Shown: one piece after another, positions 49,662 through 58,806 of the stretch
How the letters are laid out: each line of letters opens with the position of its first letter
Position numbering within the stretch: position 1 is the stretch's first letter
From: an uncultured Pelagibacteraceae bacterium
GTDB lineage: Bacteria; Pseudomonadota; Alphaproteobacteria; Pelagibacterales; Pelagibacteraceae
DNA length: 64,000 nucleotides
Assembly: GCA_902615045.1 (NCBI GenBank)
Contig: CACMNP010000002.1
Span: forward strand, 1-64,000
Direction of reading: 5' to 3'
The notes under the pieces: model-generated
Databases searched by the model: none
What the model was told of the DNA's origin: nothing
Seen by the model: only the letters and a program-made list of their open reading frames with translations
Translations under genes and position numbers: made by a program

Positions 49662-50716
49662 TGCAAAAAAGTTTTGTTAAAGAGTTTAAATTTTACTGCA
49701 AAAAAAAAAATTTAGATGTTAATTCGCATCAGATAAAACTCATAAAAACATTAGAAGAATATTATAAATTAAACTACAAATCATTTATCTCAAAAATTTT
49801 ATCAAAAAAAAATTATAAAAAAGGCTTTTATCTTTATGGAGATGTTGGTGTCGGCAAAACCATGATATTAGATTTTTTTTTTAACTTAGTTGAGGGTAAA
49901 AAATTAAAACTTCACTTCAATGAGTTTATGGTTAGCTTTCACGACTTTGTACACCAATCCAAAGATAAAAATGATGAAAATAAATTAAGTAATTTTGTTA
50001 AAAAATTAAAATCGAAAGCAAAATTAATATATTTTGACGAGTTTCAAGTTACAAATATAGTAGATGCAATGATACTTGGAAAATTATTCGATGAAATATT
50101 TAAAGAAGATTTAAAAATTATTGTAACTTCTAATATAAAAATAGAAAATTTGTACAAAGATGGGTTGCAAAGAGATCAATTCAAACCTTTTATAAAAATA
50201 ATGCAAAAGCAATCATTTGAATATCAATTAAATATAGATGATGATTATAGAAAGTCCAAAGGCAATAAGACTCAAAGATATTACTCACCTTTAAATCAAG
50301 AAAACAATTTTAAAATAAACAAATTATTTAGAGTGATTACTAAAGATAAGGCTTTAAAAGAAAAGATTTTAAATATTAAAGGAAGAAAATTTATTTTAAA
50401 AAATTTTTATGATGGAATTGTTCGATTAACTTTTAAAGAAGTATGTGATAAAAATTTAGGATCAGAAGATTATATTAAAATAGTAAAAAATTGTTTTTTT
50501 ATAGTTATGGAAAATGTACCAGCATTTAATGATTTAAATTCAAATCAACAACAAAGATTTATTACTTTTTTAGATATCGTGTATGATCAAAATATACCTA
50601 TGGCCATTAGTGCAGAACAAAATATTGATAAACTCACATCATCAAGATTATTGGAAAAACCATTTAAACGTACCATTAGCCGATTATATGAATTAACATC
50701 TAAAAAGTATTTATGA
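49661..50716 (+). CDS. zapE: AFG1/ZapE family ATPase
   Basis: GFYLYGDVGVGKTMILDFFF Walker A, LIYFDEFQVTNIVDAMILGKLF, VTSNI. Confidence 0.88.
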   Translation: MQKSFVKEFKFYCKKKNLDVNSHQIKLIKTLEEYYKLNYKSFISKILSKKNYKKGFYLYGDVGVGKTMILDFFFNLVEGKKLKLHFNEFMVSFHDFVHQSKDKNDENKLSNFVKKLKSKAKLIYFDEFQVTNIVDAMILGKLFDEIFKEDLKIIVTSNIKIENLYKDGLQRDQFKPFIKIMQKQSFEYQLNIDDDYRKSKGNKTQRYYSPLNQENNFKINKLFRVITKDKALKEKILNIKGRKFILKNFYDGIVRLTFKEVCDKNLGSEDYIKIVKNCFFIVMENVPAFNDLNSNQQQRFITFLDIVYDQNIPMAISAEQNIDKLTSSRLLEKPFKRTISRLYELTSKKYL

Positions 50717-51132
50717 GACAAGAATTTTTTAATCTTGAACTTAAAACAAATGGTCAAAAATTATATGAATTTACCAATCAAACGATAGACTGGATAAATA
50801 AAAATAATTTTAATAATGGTATTTTAAATTTAAGCATACAGCATACTAGTGCATCTTTAATAGTCCAAGAAAATGCTGATCCTGATGTTCAATCAGATTT
50901 AATTAATTATTTTGATAAAATTGCTCCAATGGATAATAAATTATATATTCATACAATAGAAGGTAAAGACGATATGCCAGCTCATATAAAGTCAGCTTTA
51001 ACTAACAATCAAATATCCCTCAGTATAAAAAACAAACAACTTTTGTTAGGAACTTGGCAAGGAATTTACCTTTTTGAACATAGGTTAGCTTCCACAAAAA
51101 GGCTGATTATTCATCATTTTATTGGAGATTAA
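50713..51132 (+). CDS. YjbQ/UPF0047 family protein
   Basis: LNLSIQHTSASLIVQENADPDVQSDL and LLLGTWQGIYLFEHR. Confidence 0.9.
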   Translation: MRQEFFNLELKTNGQKLYEFTNQTIDWINKNNFNNGILNLSIQHTSASLIVQENADPDVQSDLINYFDKIAPMDNKLYIHTIEGKDDMPAHIKSALTNNQISLSIKNKQLLLGTWQGIYLFEHRLASTKRLIIHHFIGD

Positions 51133-52551
51133 TTAATTTTTTAAAGTTTGAAATGCTTTTAGAGCTGCGTTTCTAGCTTCTTCATGTACAACTATTGGAG
51201 AAGGGTAATCAGAACCAATTTTAGTTTTTATAGCTTCTTGATATTTAGTTTCCATTTCCCATGGTTTATGAATAAATTTACTTGGAACTCTCTCTAATTC
51301 AGGTACCCATTTTTTTACATACAAACCTTGTTTATCAAATTTTTCACCCTGCAATATAGGATTAAAAATTCTAAAATAAGGGGCTGCATCTGCGCCACAG
51401 CCAGCAACCCATTGCCATTGTGCAACATTGTTTGCTTCATTAAAATCTAACAAACAATTTCTAAAATGTTTTTCACCCTCTTTCCAATTAATTCTTAAAT
51501 GTTTTACAAGAAAAGAACCAACTACCATTCTAATTCTATTATGCATCCAACCTGTTTCATAAAGTTGTCTCATCCCAGCATCAACAATTGGGTATCCAGT
51601 CATACCATGTTTCCAAGCTTTCAAATTTTTTGCATTTTTATCCCATGGAAATTTGTCAAATTCTTTTCTTAAATTACCTTTTAGCATTTCAGGGAAATAA
51701 TTAATTAAACTATGTGAAAATTCTCTCCAGCCTAATTCATTTAGATATTTTTTAACACTAATATTTTTTGATTTATATTTATAACATTTGTCCCAAATGT
51801 TACTTACATGTATTTGTCCGTTTCTAATGAATGGCGAAAGTTTTGACGAACCATTTATAGCTGGATAATCTCTATCAACTCCATATTTCAACATTCTATT
51901 TTCGACAAAATCATTTAAATATTTTTCGGATTGTTTTTCTGTTGGATCCCAATATTTTTCAAATTTTTTATACCAATTTTTCTTTGGTAAAATTTGATCT
52001 GGAATATTATTATTTTTGAATAATTTTATTTTGCTCTTAACTTTTTTTACGTTGAATGATTTGTTTGGGATACTATCTAAGTAAATTTGTTCTCCAATTC
52101 TCCAAAATGGACTATAAACTTTGTAAGGGCTTCCATCATCTTTTGTAACATTATTATATTCATTAAGGACATTTCCTTTAAAACATTTTGAAAGTATTTT
52201 GTTTTTTTTAAAAATTTTAATGAGATCATTATCTAACTTTAATTGAGATGGCTCATATATTTTATTCCAAAATACAGAAATTTCTTGTTTGTCTTTGATT
52301 TTACTAAAAAAAGTTATTTCATCAGAAAATACTAATTCTAATTCAATATTGTATTTAACTAATTCATTTTTAAAATTAATTAAAGATTTACTTACCCACC
52401 ATTTTTGTGCTTCTCTAACATCATCAAAATTTTCCTTGTTATAAATATATAATGCTGTGACAGTATCGTAATTATTTGTTGCATAAGATAACGCAGAATT
52501 ATTTCTTATTCTAAAATCGTCTCTTATCCAAACAACAGCTTTTTTTGACAT
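51133..52551 (-). CDS. phrB: Deoxyribodipyrimidine photolyase
   Basis: VVWIRDDFRIRNNSAL; GWREFSHSL; AGMRQLYETGWMHNRIRMVVGSFLVKHL; NNVAQWQWVAGCGADAAPYFRIFNP. Confidence 0.93.
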   Translation of the reverse strand: MSKKAVVWIRDDFRIRNNSALSYATNNYDTVTALYIYNKENFDDVREAQKWWVSKSLINFKNELVKYNIELELVFSDEITFFSKIKDKQEISVFWNKIYEPSQLKLDNDLIKIFKKNKILSKCFKGNVLNEYNNVTKDDGSPYKVYSPFWRIGEQIYLDSIPNKSFNVKKVKSKIKLFKNNNIPDQILPKKNWYKKFEKYWDPTEKQSEKYLNDFVENRMLKYGVDRDYPAINGSSKLSPFIRNGQIHVSNIWDKCYKYKSKNISVKKYLNELGWREFSHSLINYFPEMLKGNLRKEFDKFPWDKNAKNLKAWKHGMTGYPIVDAGMRQLYETGWMHNRIRMVVGSFLVKHLRINWKEGEKHFRNCLLDFNEANNVAQWQWVAGCGADAAPYFRIFNPILQGEKFDKQGLYVKKWVPELERVPSKFIHKPWEMETKYQEAIKTKIGSDYPSPIVVHEEARNAALKAFQTLKN

Positions 52552-52556
52552 ATAAT

Positions 52557-53690
52557 TTACTTTCTGCCTTTAAATAGCAATTGTTTATAAAGTTTTACAT
52601 CTGCATTACCTTCGCATCCAATAACTAAAACGTTAGATTTTTCGTTAAGATTTAATAATTTCTTTGTTTTAGGATTATTACAGAGACTAATAAGACTGAT
52701 AATTCCTGGTGTAGCACATTCACCACCTATTATTGATCTTTTACTCAGTTTCTTGTCTTTAAGCATTGCAACAGTTTTAGGAACCTTTGAGTCATTTACA
52801 GCGACACAACAATCACTAGCCTTTTTTAATACATGCCAAGGTATGAGAGACATTTCATTGCATGACATACCTCCCATTATACTTTCTTTTTTTATTTTAA
52901 TTTTTTTTAAACTTTTGCTTTTTATGCTTTGAAGTACACAATCAGCTCCATCAGGTTCAACTATAATTATTTTAGGAATTCTCTTGAAATATTTTGCAAC
53001 TCCTGCAACTACACCTGCTGCCATGCCACCAACGCCAGCTTGAAGCAATATATGTGTAATATAATGCGTAGTCTGTTTTGAAATTTCTTTAATCATAATT
53101 GAATAACCAGCCATAGTTAATAAAGGAACATAACTATAATTCTTCGTAGATACATCTTGAATAACATTCCAATTATTCTTTTTTGATAATTTTTTACACT
53201 CGTTTAATGAATTTTCATAATTACCTTTTACTCGAATTACATCGGCTCCAAATTTTTCAATTTCTTTTACTCTCGCTTCACTTACATATTGACTAACAAA
53301 AATTTTACATTGCAAACCTAATCTCTGAGCGCCCCAAGCAACTGATCTACCATGATTTCCAGCTGTTGCAGATGATATTACTAAATTTTTTCTCCCTTTA
53401 GTTATTTTTTCTACAGCATATGCTCCACCTAAAGCTTTAAAAGATTTTAAATGAAATCTTTTCGACTCATCTTTGTAAAAAATATTATTAAGTTTTAAAT
53501 TTTTGTTTAGTTTCTCTAATTTTAATAATGGTGTTTTTTTATAGTTTTTCCACTTAGATATAGAATTAAAAGCATCAGTGATTATTTTTGACGAAATAAT
53601 ATTTAAAATATAGTTTCGATTAAAACTATAATTTTTATTCGATAAAAATTTTGTATATTTCCATTTTCTGTAACTATCAAAGCTTTTCAC
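52557..53690 (-). CDS. dpaL: Diaminopropionate ammonia-lyase-like PLP enzyme
   Basis: YKDESKRFHLKSFKALGGAYAV PLP lysine region, SATAGNHGRSVAWGAQRLG, GVGGMAAGV, GGECATPG. Confidence 0.8.
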   Translation of the reverse strand: MKSFDSYRKWKYTKFLSNKNYSFNRNYILNIISSKIITDAFNSISKWKNYKKTPLLKLEKLNKNLKLNNIFYKDESKRFHLKSFKALGGAYAVEKITKGRKNLVISSATAGNHGRSVAWGAQRLGLQCKIFVSQYVSEARVKEIEKFGADVIRVKGNYENSLNECKKLSKKNNWNVIQDVSTKNYSYVPLLTMAGYSIMIKEISKQTTHYITHILLQAGVGGMAAGVVAGVAKYFKRIPKIIIVEPDGADCVLQSIKSKSLKKIKIKKESIMGGMSCNEMSLIPWHVLKKASDCCVAVNDSKVPKTVAMLKDKKLSKRSIIGGECATPGIISLISLCNNPKTKKLLNLNEKSNVLVIGCEGNADVKLYKQLLFKGRK

Positions 53691-53691
53691 T

Positions 53692-55017
53692 TTAGCAGTC
53701 TAGAGTATTCTGTCTTTCCCATTTTGTAATTGGTTTGGACTTATCAAATTTTTCGTTATCATTAAAATCTTTTAATTCCGAAGTCCTTAACTTGACGTAA
53801 CTTTTAATTACTTCTTTTCCAAATGCTTTATTCATTTCTTTATTATTTTCAATTTTATCAAGAGAATCTTTTAGTTCATTTGGTAATTTAGAGAGGTTTG
53901 GATATTTTTTATAATCCTCATACATATTACAAAAAAGAGGTTTGCCAGGATTAATTCTTTTACTTAATCCCTCTATTCCTGCAGCTAATACACTAGCTTG
54001 AAGTAAATAAGGATTTGCGGATCCATCCATAAGTCTTAATTCAAATCTTCCCGGATCAGGAACCCTTATCATATGTGTACGATTATTTCCTGTATATGAT
54101 ATACTGCTTGGAGACCATGTGGCACCAGATTTTGTTGGTGCAGCATTTATTCGTCTGTAACTATTTATTGTTGGATTAAAAAAAGTAGATAAGGATGAAG
54201 CATGTCTCATGATGCCTCCTAAAAAGTTATAAGCGGTCTTGCTTAGCCCAAGTTTATCATGTTTATCAAGAAAGATATTTTTCTTTCCTTTCCATAAAGA
54301 AATATGTGCATGACATCCGTTACCAGTTAAATTTTCAAAAGGTTTTGGCATAAATGTTGCTCTTAAATCATGCTTTTCTGCAATAGTTTTAACCATAAAT
54401 TTAAAAAAAGTATGTCTATCAGCAGTTTTTAGACAATCTGAATAATCCCAATTCATTTCAAATTGCCCATTAGCATCTTCGTGGTCATTTTGGTAAGGAC
54501 CCCATCCCATTTCAATCATACAATCACATATTTCTTTTATAAGCTCATATCTTCTCATTAAGGAAGACTGGTCATAACAAGGTTTAGATTGAGTATCTCT
54601 ATTATCTGCAATTGTGTTCCCATCAGGAGAAATCAAAAAATACTCACACTCTACACCTGACTTCATGCTATATCCCAATTCAGATAATTTTTTTATTTGT
54701 TTTTTTAACATCACTCTTGGTGAAGCATCGACAGGTTTACCATTCATCCATAAATCTGAAGCCAACCAACCAACTTCTTTATTCCATGGTAGTTGAATTA
54801 AACTGTCAGGATCAGGTATTGCAAACATATCAGAGTCAGCTGGTGTCATATCTAGCCAAGCTGCAAATCCAGCAAATCCAGCACCATTTACTTGCATATC
54901 TTTTATTGCATGAGCAGGAACCAATTTTGATCTTAAGACACCAAATAAATCTACAAAACTTATTAAAAAATATTTAATTTTTTTTTGTTTTGAAATTTTA
55001 AATAAATTTTTTGCCAT
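53692..55017 (-). CDS. GlnT-type glutamine synthetase family protein / candidate gamma-glutamylmethylamide synthetase (GMAS)
   Basis: KYFLISFVDLFGVLRSKLVPAHAIKDMQVNGAGFAGFAAWLDMTP; YQNDHEDANGQFEMNW; WERQNTLDC C-terminus; GlnT/GMAS-like sequence. Confidence 0.75.
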   Translation of the reverse strand: MAKNLFKISKQKKIKYFLISFVDLFGVLRSKLVPAHAIKDMQVNGAGFAGFAAWLDMTPADSDMFAIPDPDSLIQLPWNKEVGWLASDLWMNGKPVDASPRVMLKKQIKKLSELGYSMKSGVECEYFLISPDGNTIADNRDTQSKPCYDQSSLMRRYELIKEICDCMIEMGWGPYQNDHEDANGQFEMNWDYSDCLKTADRHTFFKFMVKTIAEKHDLRATFMPKPFENLTGNGCHAHISLWKGKKNIFLDKHDKLGLSKTAYNFLGGIMRHASSLSTFFNPTINSYRRINAAPTKSGATWSPSSISYTGNNRTHMIRVPDPGRFELRLMDGSANPYLLQASVLAAGIEGLSKRINPGKPLFCNMYEDYKKYPNLSKLPNELKDSLDKIENNKEMNKAFGKEVIKSYVKLRTSELKDFNDNEKFDKSKPITKWERQNTLDC

Positions 55018-55034
55018 CTAATAACGTAACACAA

Positions 55035-55199
55035 TTATTTAAAAAATGATAAAAAGAAATCTTTGTAATAAATTAAATTTACACCAATAATAATTAATAT
55101 CGCTATAATTACTCCATACTTTGCTTTTGGCCATGCAAGACGTGCCATTTTGCTAGGAGTTTTATTTTCATTTTGATTATTTTCTTCAGAATTTTGCAT
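55035..55199 (-). CDS. Small (54 aa) single-TM protein
   Basis: MQNSEENNQNENKTPSKMARLAWPKAKYGVIIAILIIIGVNLIYYKDFFLSFFK; ORF-track start at 55226 lies inside a terminator stem, so the Met at 55199 is preferred. Confidence 0.6.
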   Translation of the reverse strand: MQNSEENNQNENKTPSKMARLAWPKAKYGVIIAILIIIGVNLIYYKDFFLSFFK

Positions 55200-55206
55200 T
55201 AAAAAA

Positions 55207-55236
55207 AAGAGGGCACAGTATTTCATGCGCCCTCTT
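55207..55236 (-). terminator. Rho-independent terminator downstream of the amt/small-protein genes
   Basis: Minus-strand AAGAGGGC...GCCCTCTT followed by a T run (A-run at 55201-55206 on +). Confidence 0.9.
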
Positions 55237-55243
55237 AAAAGTT

Positions 55244-55465
55244 TTAACCGTCTGTTATATTGCTTTTCCAGTCGTTAGCACTTGGTTTTTTTCTGACAAT
55301 TGCATTCATCTTACCATCTTCTTGTTTAGATGAAATAACATGCCAGCCAACCCAAATAAGAATTGCTATTATAACTAGCACTCCTTCCGAACCAACACCT
55401 GGATAGACAGATCCTTGTACCTCAGAGGCACTTAAATGATCTATCCAATTTGATACTGTTGCCAT
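55244..55465 (-). CDS. Small (73 aa) single-TM protein adjacent to Amt
   Basis: Compact ORF between amt stop and terminator; hydrophobic GVLVIIAILIWVGWHVI; Shine-Dalgarno-like GGAGG upstream (AAGGAGG in tacctcctttatc). Confidence 0.7.
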   Translation of the reverse strand: MATVSNWIDHLSASEVQGSVYPGVGSEGVLVIIAILIWVGWHVISSKQEDGKMNAIVRKKPSANDWKSNITDG

Positions 55466-55478
55466 TTACATACCTCCT

Positions 55479-56879
55479 TTATCTACTGGCCGAGACTACA
55501 GCTTTTTCGTCTTCTTTAGCCTCTTCCATAATTGTATAGTCAAGTCCTGCAAGTTCTACTTCTCTTGGTATTCTTAATTTACCCATTCCATGAAGAACTT
55601 TTGCAATTATATATCCAGGAAGCATACCTAGTACAAAAAACATTATTATTGCACCGATAAACATTCCAAGAGGATTAATTGCTGCATAATTAGTTCCATC
55701 CCACATAGCTCCAACACTGTATCCAGATGAAGGATAACCATTTAAAACGAAACCACATATTACAAGACCAACAAATCCAGCATAACCATGAACAGCTACC
55801 GCTCCAACTGCATCGTCGATTTTATATTTTTTCTCGACCCAGTAATGCATTTTGTAAGCTATAACTACTCCGATCATACCGATTATCATTGATTGTATTG
55901 GATGATATAAATCATTACCTGCAGATGCACATATTATTCCTGCAAGTCCTGAAGAATAAGTCCAGAAAGGATCTCCCTTCGAGACCACATACCCTGCTAA
56001 CAACCCTCCAGATAACGACATTAAAAAGTTCATCGTTATTCCACTAAGTGTGGTTGGAGTTAGGTAGATGTTCGTTGCTGTAAAGAAAGTTACACCTTCC
56101 ATACCATATTCAGGTCCAAGATCATAAATCGGAACATTACATGCTGCGTAAAAGCCCCAAAAACCTGTATAGATTAAGAATAATCCAACAGTCACTAACC
56201 AAGGATTTCTTGGTCCAATGTTTCTTGGTTCTCCACTAGATGAAAATTTTCCAATTCTTGGTCCTAAAACAATTAGAACACCTAAGGCAAAACCTCCAGC
56301 AATTGCGTGAATTACTCCAGAAGCATAAGCATCGTGATATCCTAATATTTTTAACATCCATCCATCAAAATGCCATCCCCATGAAGCATCTATTGTCCAG
56401 AAAACAGATCCAATTGCAATTGCAAGTATTCCAAATGCAAAAGTAGTTATCCTTTCAATAACCGCTCCAGATACAATTGATGCTGCAGTCCATGAAAATA
56501 ATAAAAAAGCTGCCCAGAAGACACCCATTATATGATCATTAAGATTTACGGCCATCAATGCATTTGTAGGGTTAGCAAGATCATTTCCACCAAATCCACC
56601 TCCAAGAACTAGACCTGTACTTTCGGTCATAATTGAAGGAGCTAATCCGGGTCCTGTTGGAAATGCCCAGTATATCCACCAACCAAAGAAAAACCATGTG
56701 ACTGTTACCAGTGGTATCAGCATTGTATTTTTCATAAGAGTATGTTGGTGATGTTTGTAACGAGATGCCCCAACTTCATACATACAGAAACCCACGTGGA
56801 TCAAAAACATAAGAACCACAGTTACCCAATAGTAAAATTCTGTAAATAAGGTTGTGAGAGCACCTAATTGATCAGTCAT
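55479..56879 (-). CDS. amt: Ammonium transporter
   Basis: Amt family: ~11 TM, FDGWMLKILGYHDAYASGVIHAIAGGFALGVLIVLGPRIG, AVAVHGYAGFVGLVICG. Confidence 0.92.
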   Translation of the reverse strand: MTDQLGALTTLFTEFYYWVTVVLMFLIHVGFCMYEVGASRYKHHQHTLMKNTMLIPLVTVTWFFFGWWIYWAFPTGPGLAPSIMTESTGLVLGGGFGGNDLANPTNALMAVNLNDHIMGVFWAAFLLFSWTAASIVSGAVIERITTFAFGILAIAIGSVFWTIDASWGWHFDGWMLKILGYHDAYASGVIHAIAGGFALGVLIVLGPRIGKFSSSGEPRNIGPRNPWLVTVGLFLIYTGFWGFYAACNVPIYDLGPEYGMEGVTFFTATNIYLTPTTLSGITMNFLMSLSGGLLAGYVVSKGDPFWTYSSGLAGIICASAGNDLYHPIQSMIIGMIGVVIAYKMHYWVEKKYKIDDAVGAVAVHGYAGFVGLVICGFVLNGYPSSGYSVGAMWDGTNYAAINPLGMFIGAIIMFFVLGMLPGYIIAKVLHGMGKLRIPREVELAGLDYTIMEEAKEDEKAVVSASR

Positions 56880-56907
56880 ATTTCTCTCTCCTATTAATAG
56901 TTAACAG

Positions 56908-56936
56908 ACTCTATGAAATTTTTTTTACGCTGACAA
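56908..56936 (-). promoter_or_regulatory. Candidate sigma70-like promoter for amt
   Basis: Minus strand TTGTCA-17 nt-TAGAGT upstream of amt start. Confidence 0.4.
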
Positions 56937-56995
56937 TTTTATTTTATTTATAAAAAGTAGAAGTTAATAATTATTTTATCAACTTGAAATTGAAA

Positions 56996-57406
56996 TTAGA
57001 ATTTTAAATATGCTTTTTTAAGGTCAACCAGAGGATGATTCGGGGACATTTGAAACTTTACCAATAATTCTCTAGCTATCATATCTCTATCCTGTTGATT
57101 ATTAGGTAATTTTATTTTACTTGGTATCGTTACCCAACCATTAGCATTTCTATCAAAAACAGCAGGTCTATTTTCTTCATAACCCATATGAACATCTTCT
57201 AACCAATTGAGATCGTCCCAACCCATAGCTTCTATATATTTTTTTAAAAATGGAGTTAGTCGACTATAGTCAGGCAAAAGATTTACGTCATATCGATAGC
57301 CAATTGTTTGGCCAATCATTTTTTCTCTAGCAGTCTCTTTTTTTTTACCTAATTGACCTTTGATCTCTTTTGATTTGACTTTTTTCTTACCTTTTTTCTT
57401 TGGCAT
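56996..57406 (-). CDS. Conserved-looking hypothetical protein with lysine-rich N-terminus
   Basis: Intact ORF in tight operon spacing (8 nt from the glxD-like stop); MPKKKGKKKVKSKEIKGQLGKKKETAREKMIGQTIGYRYD... Confidence 0.75.
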   Translation of the reverse strand: MPKKKGKKKVKSKEIKGQLGKKKETAREKMIGQTIGYRYDVNLLPDYSRLTPFLKKYIEAMGWDDLNWLEDVHMGYEENRPAVFDRNANGWVTIPSKIKLPNNQQDRDMIARELLVKFQMSPNHPLVDLKKAYLKF

Positions 57407-57414
57407 ATTTGCTA

Positions 57415-58806
57415 TTAGATTTTATGGAAATCTTTAACTCCTACTGTATGATTTGTTCCTGCAAGAGGTACTTTAGCTAAAGCAGAAGCCTCCATTGTCA
57501 ATGCTGCCATATCTTCCGGTTCTAGCGAGTGAATATTTGTTTTTCCACATGCTCTAGCCAACAATTGAGCCTCTAATGTCATCGCATGCAAGTAATTATA
57601 CACTCTTAATGCTGCATCATCAGGATTTAATCTTTTTCTTAATTTAGGATCTTGAGTAGCAACTCCTACCGGACATCTACCCGTGTGACAGTGATAGCAA
57701 TGACCTGCAGGAACACCCATTTCTTTTTCAAAGTTAGATTCTGGTATTTCCTTATTGCAATTTAAAGCCACCATTGCGCCAGTTCCGATTGCAATTGCGT
57801 CTGCACCAAGTGCTAAAGCTTTAGCCATATCTGCTCCATCTCTAACACCGCCTGCATAAATTAAAGTTACCTTTCCAGTTTTACCTACATCATCCAAAGC
57901 TCTTCTTGCTTCTCTAATTCCAGCAATTCCTGGGATACCTGTGTTTGCAGCTGCAATGTGTGGTCCAGCACCTGTTGAACCCTCCATTCCATCAAGATAA
58001 ATTGAATCTGGATCACATTTTGCTGCCATCCTTACATCATCATACACTTTAGCTGCTCCAAGTTTTAATTGAATTGGCACTTTGTTTTTTGTTAATTCTC
58101 TAAGCTCTTGAACTTTTAAAGCTAAATCATCTGGACCCAGCCAGTCAGGATGTCTTGCTGGAGATCTTTGATCAATACCTGCGGGTAGCGATCTCATTTC
58201 TGCAACTTGGTCAGTAACTTTTTGACCCATCAAATGACCACCCATTCCAACTTTTTGTCCTTGTCCAATAAATACCTCTATTCCATCAGCTAGTTGTGCA
58301 TGGTGTGGGTTAAAACCGTATCTTGATTGTATGCACTGATAAAACCATTTTTCTGAATATCTTCTCTCATCTGGTATCATTCCACCTTCACCAGAACATG
58401 TTGCGCTACCAGCCATTGTAGCACCTCTAGCTAATGCAGTCTTTGCTTCATAAGATAAAGCTCCAAAACTCATTCCCGTAATGTAAACTGGAATATCAAG
58501 CTCAATTGGATTTTCGCATCTTGGACCAATAATAGTTTTGGTCTCACATTTTTCTCTGTAGCCTTCAATAACAAATCTTGTTAATGTACCTGGCAAGAAA
58601 ACTAGATCATCAAAAGTAGGTATCTTTTTCATCAAAGCCATTCCTCTCATTCTGTATCTTCCTAATTCGGCTTTGATATGAATGTCGTCCATAACTTCTG
58701 GAGTAAAAATAGCGTTGTGTCCCAACAAACTTTTGTTTCTTGAAGCTATTCCATTACCATTAGAATGTCCGTTTGACTTTCCATTACCATTTTTTTTCTT
58801 TGCCAT
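57415..58806 (-). CDS. glxD: FMN-binding glutamate synthase-like subunit (GlxD/MgsC-type)
   Basis: PVYITGMSFGALSYEAKTALARGATMAGSATCSGEGGM, GCCH-like CYHCHTGRCPVGVATQDP Fe-S cysteines. Confidence 0.87.
   Translation of the reverse strand: MAKKKNGNGKSNGHSNGNGIASRNKSLLGHNAIFTPEVMDDIHIKAELGRYRMRGMALMKKIPTFDDLVFLPGTLTRFVIEGYREKCETKTIIGPRCENPIELDIPVYITGMSFGALSYEAKTALARGATMAGSATCSGEGGMIPDERRYSEKWFYQCIQSRYGFNPHHAQLADGIEVFIGQGQKVGMGGHLMGQKVTDQVAEMRSLPAGIDQRSPARHPDWLGPDDLALKVQELRELTKNKVPIQLKLGAAKVYDDVRMAAKCDPDSIYLDGMEGSTGAGPHIAAANTGIPGIAGIREARRALDDVGKTGKVTLIYAGGVRDGADMAKALALGADAIAIGTGAMVALNCNKEIPESNFEKEMGVPAGHCYHCHTGRCPVGVATQDPKLRKRLNPDDAALRVYNYLHAMTLEAQLLARACGKTNIHSLEPEDMAALTMEASALAKVPLAGTNHTVGVKDFHKI

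Noticed and set aside
54612-54977. 121-aa + ORF opposite the GMAS/GlnT-like gene
   Set aside because: Antisense to conserved GS-family sequence; Gln/His/Leu-rich artefact typical of AT-rich antisense frames.
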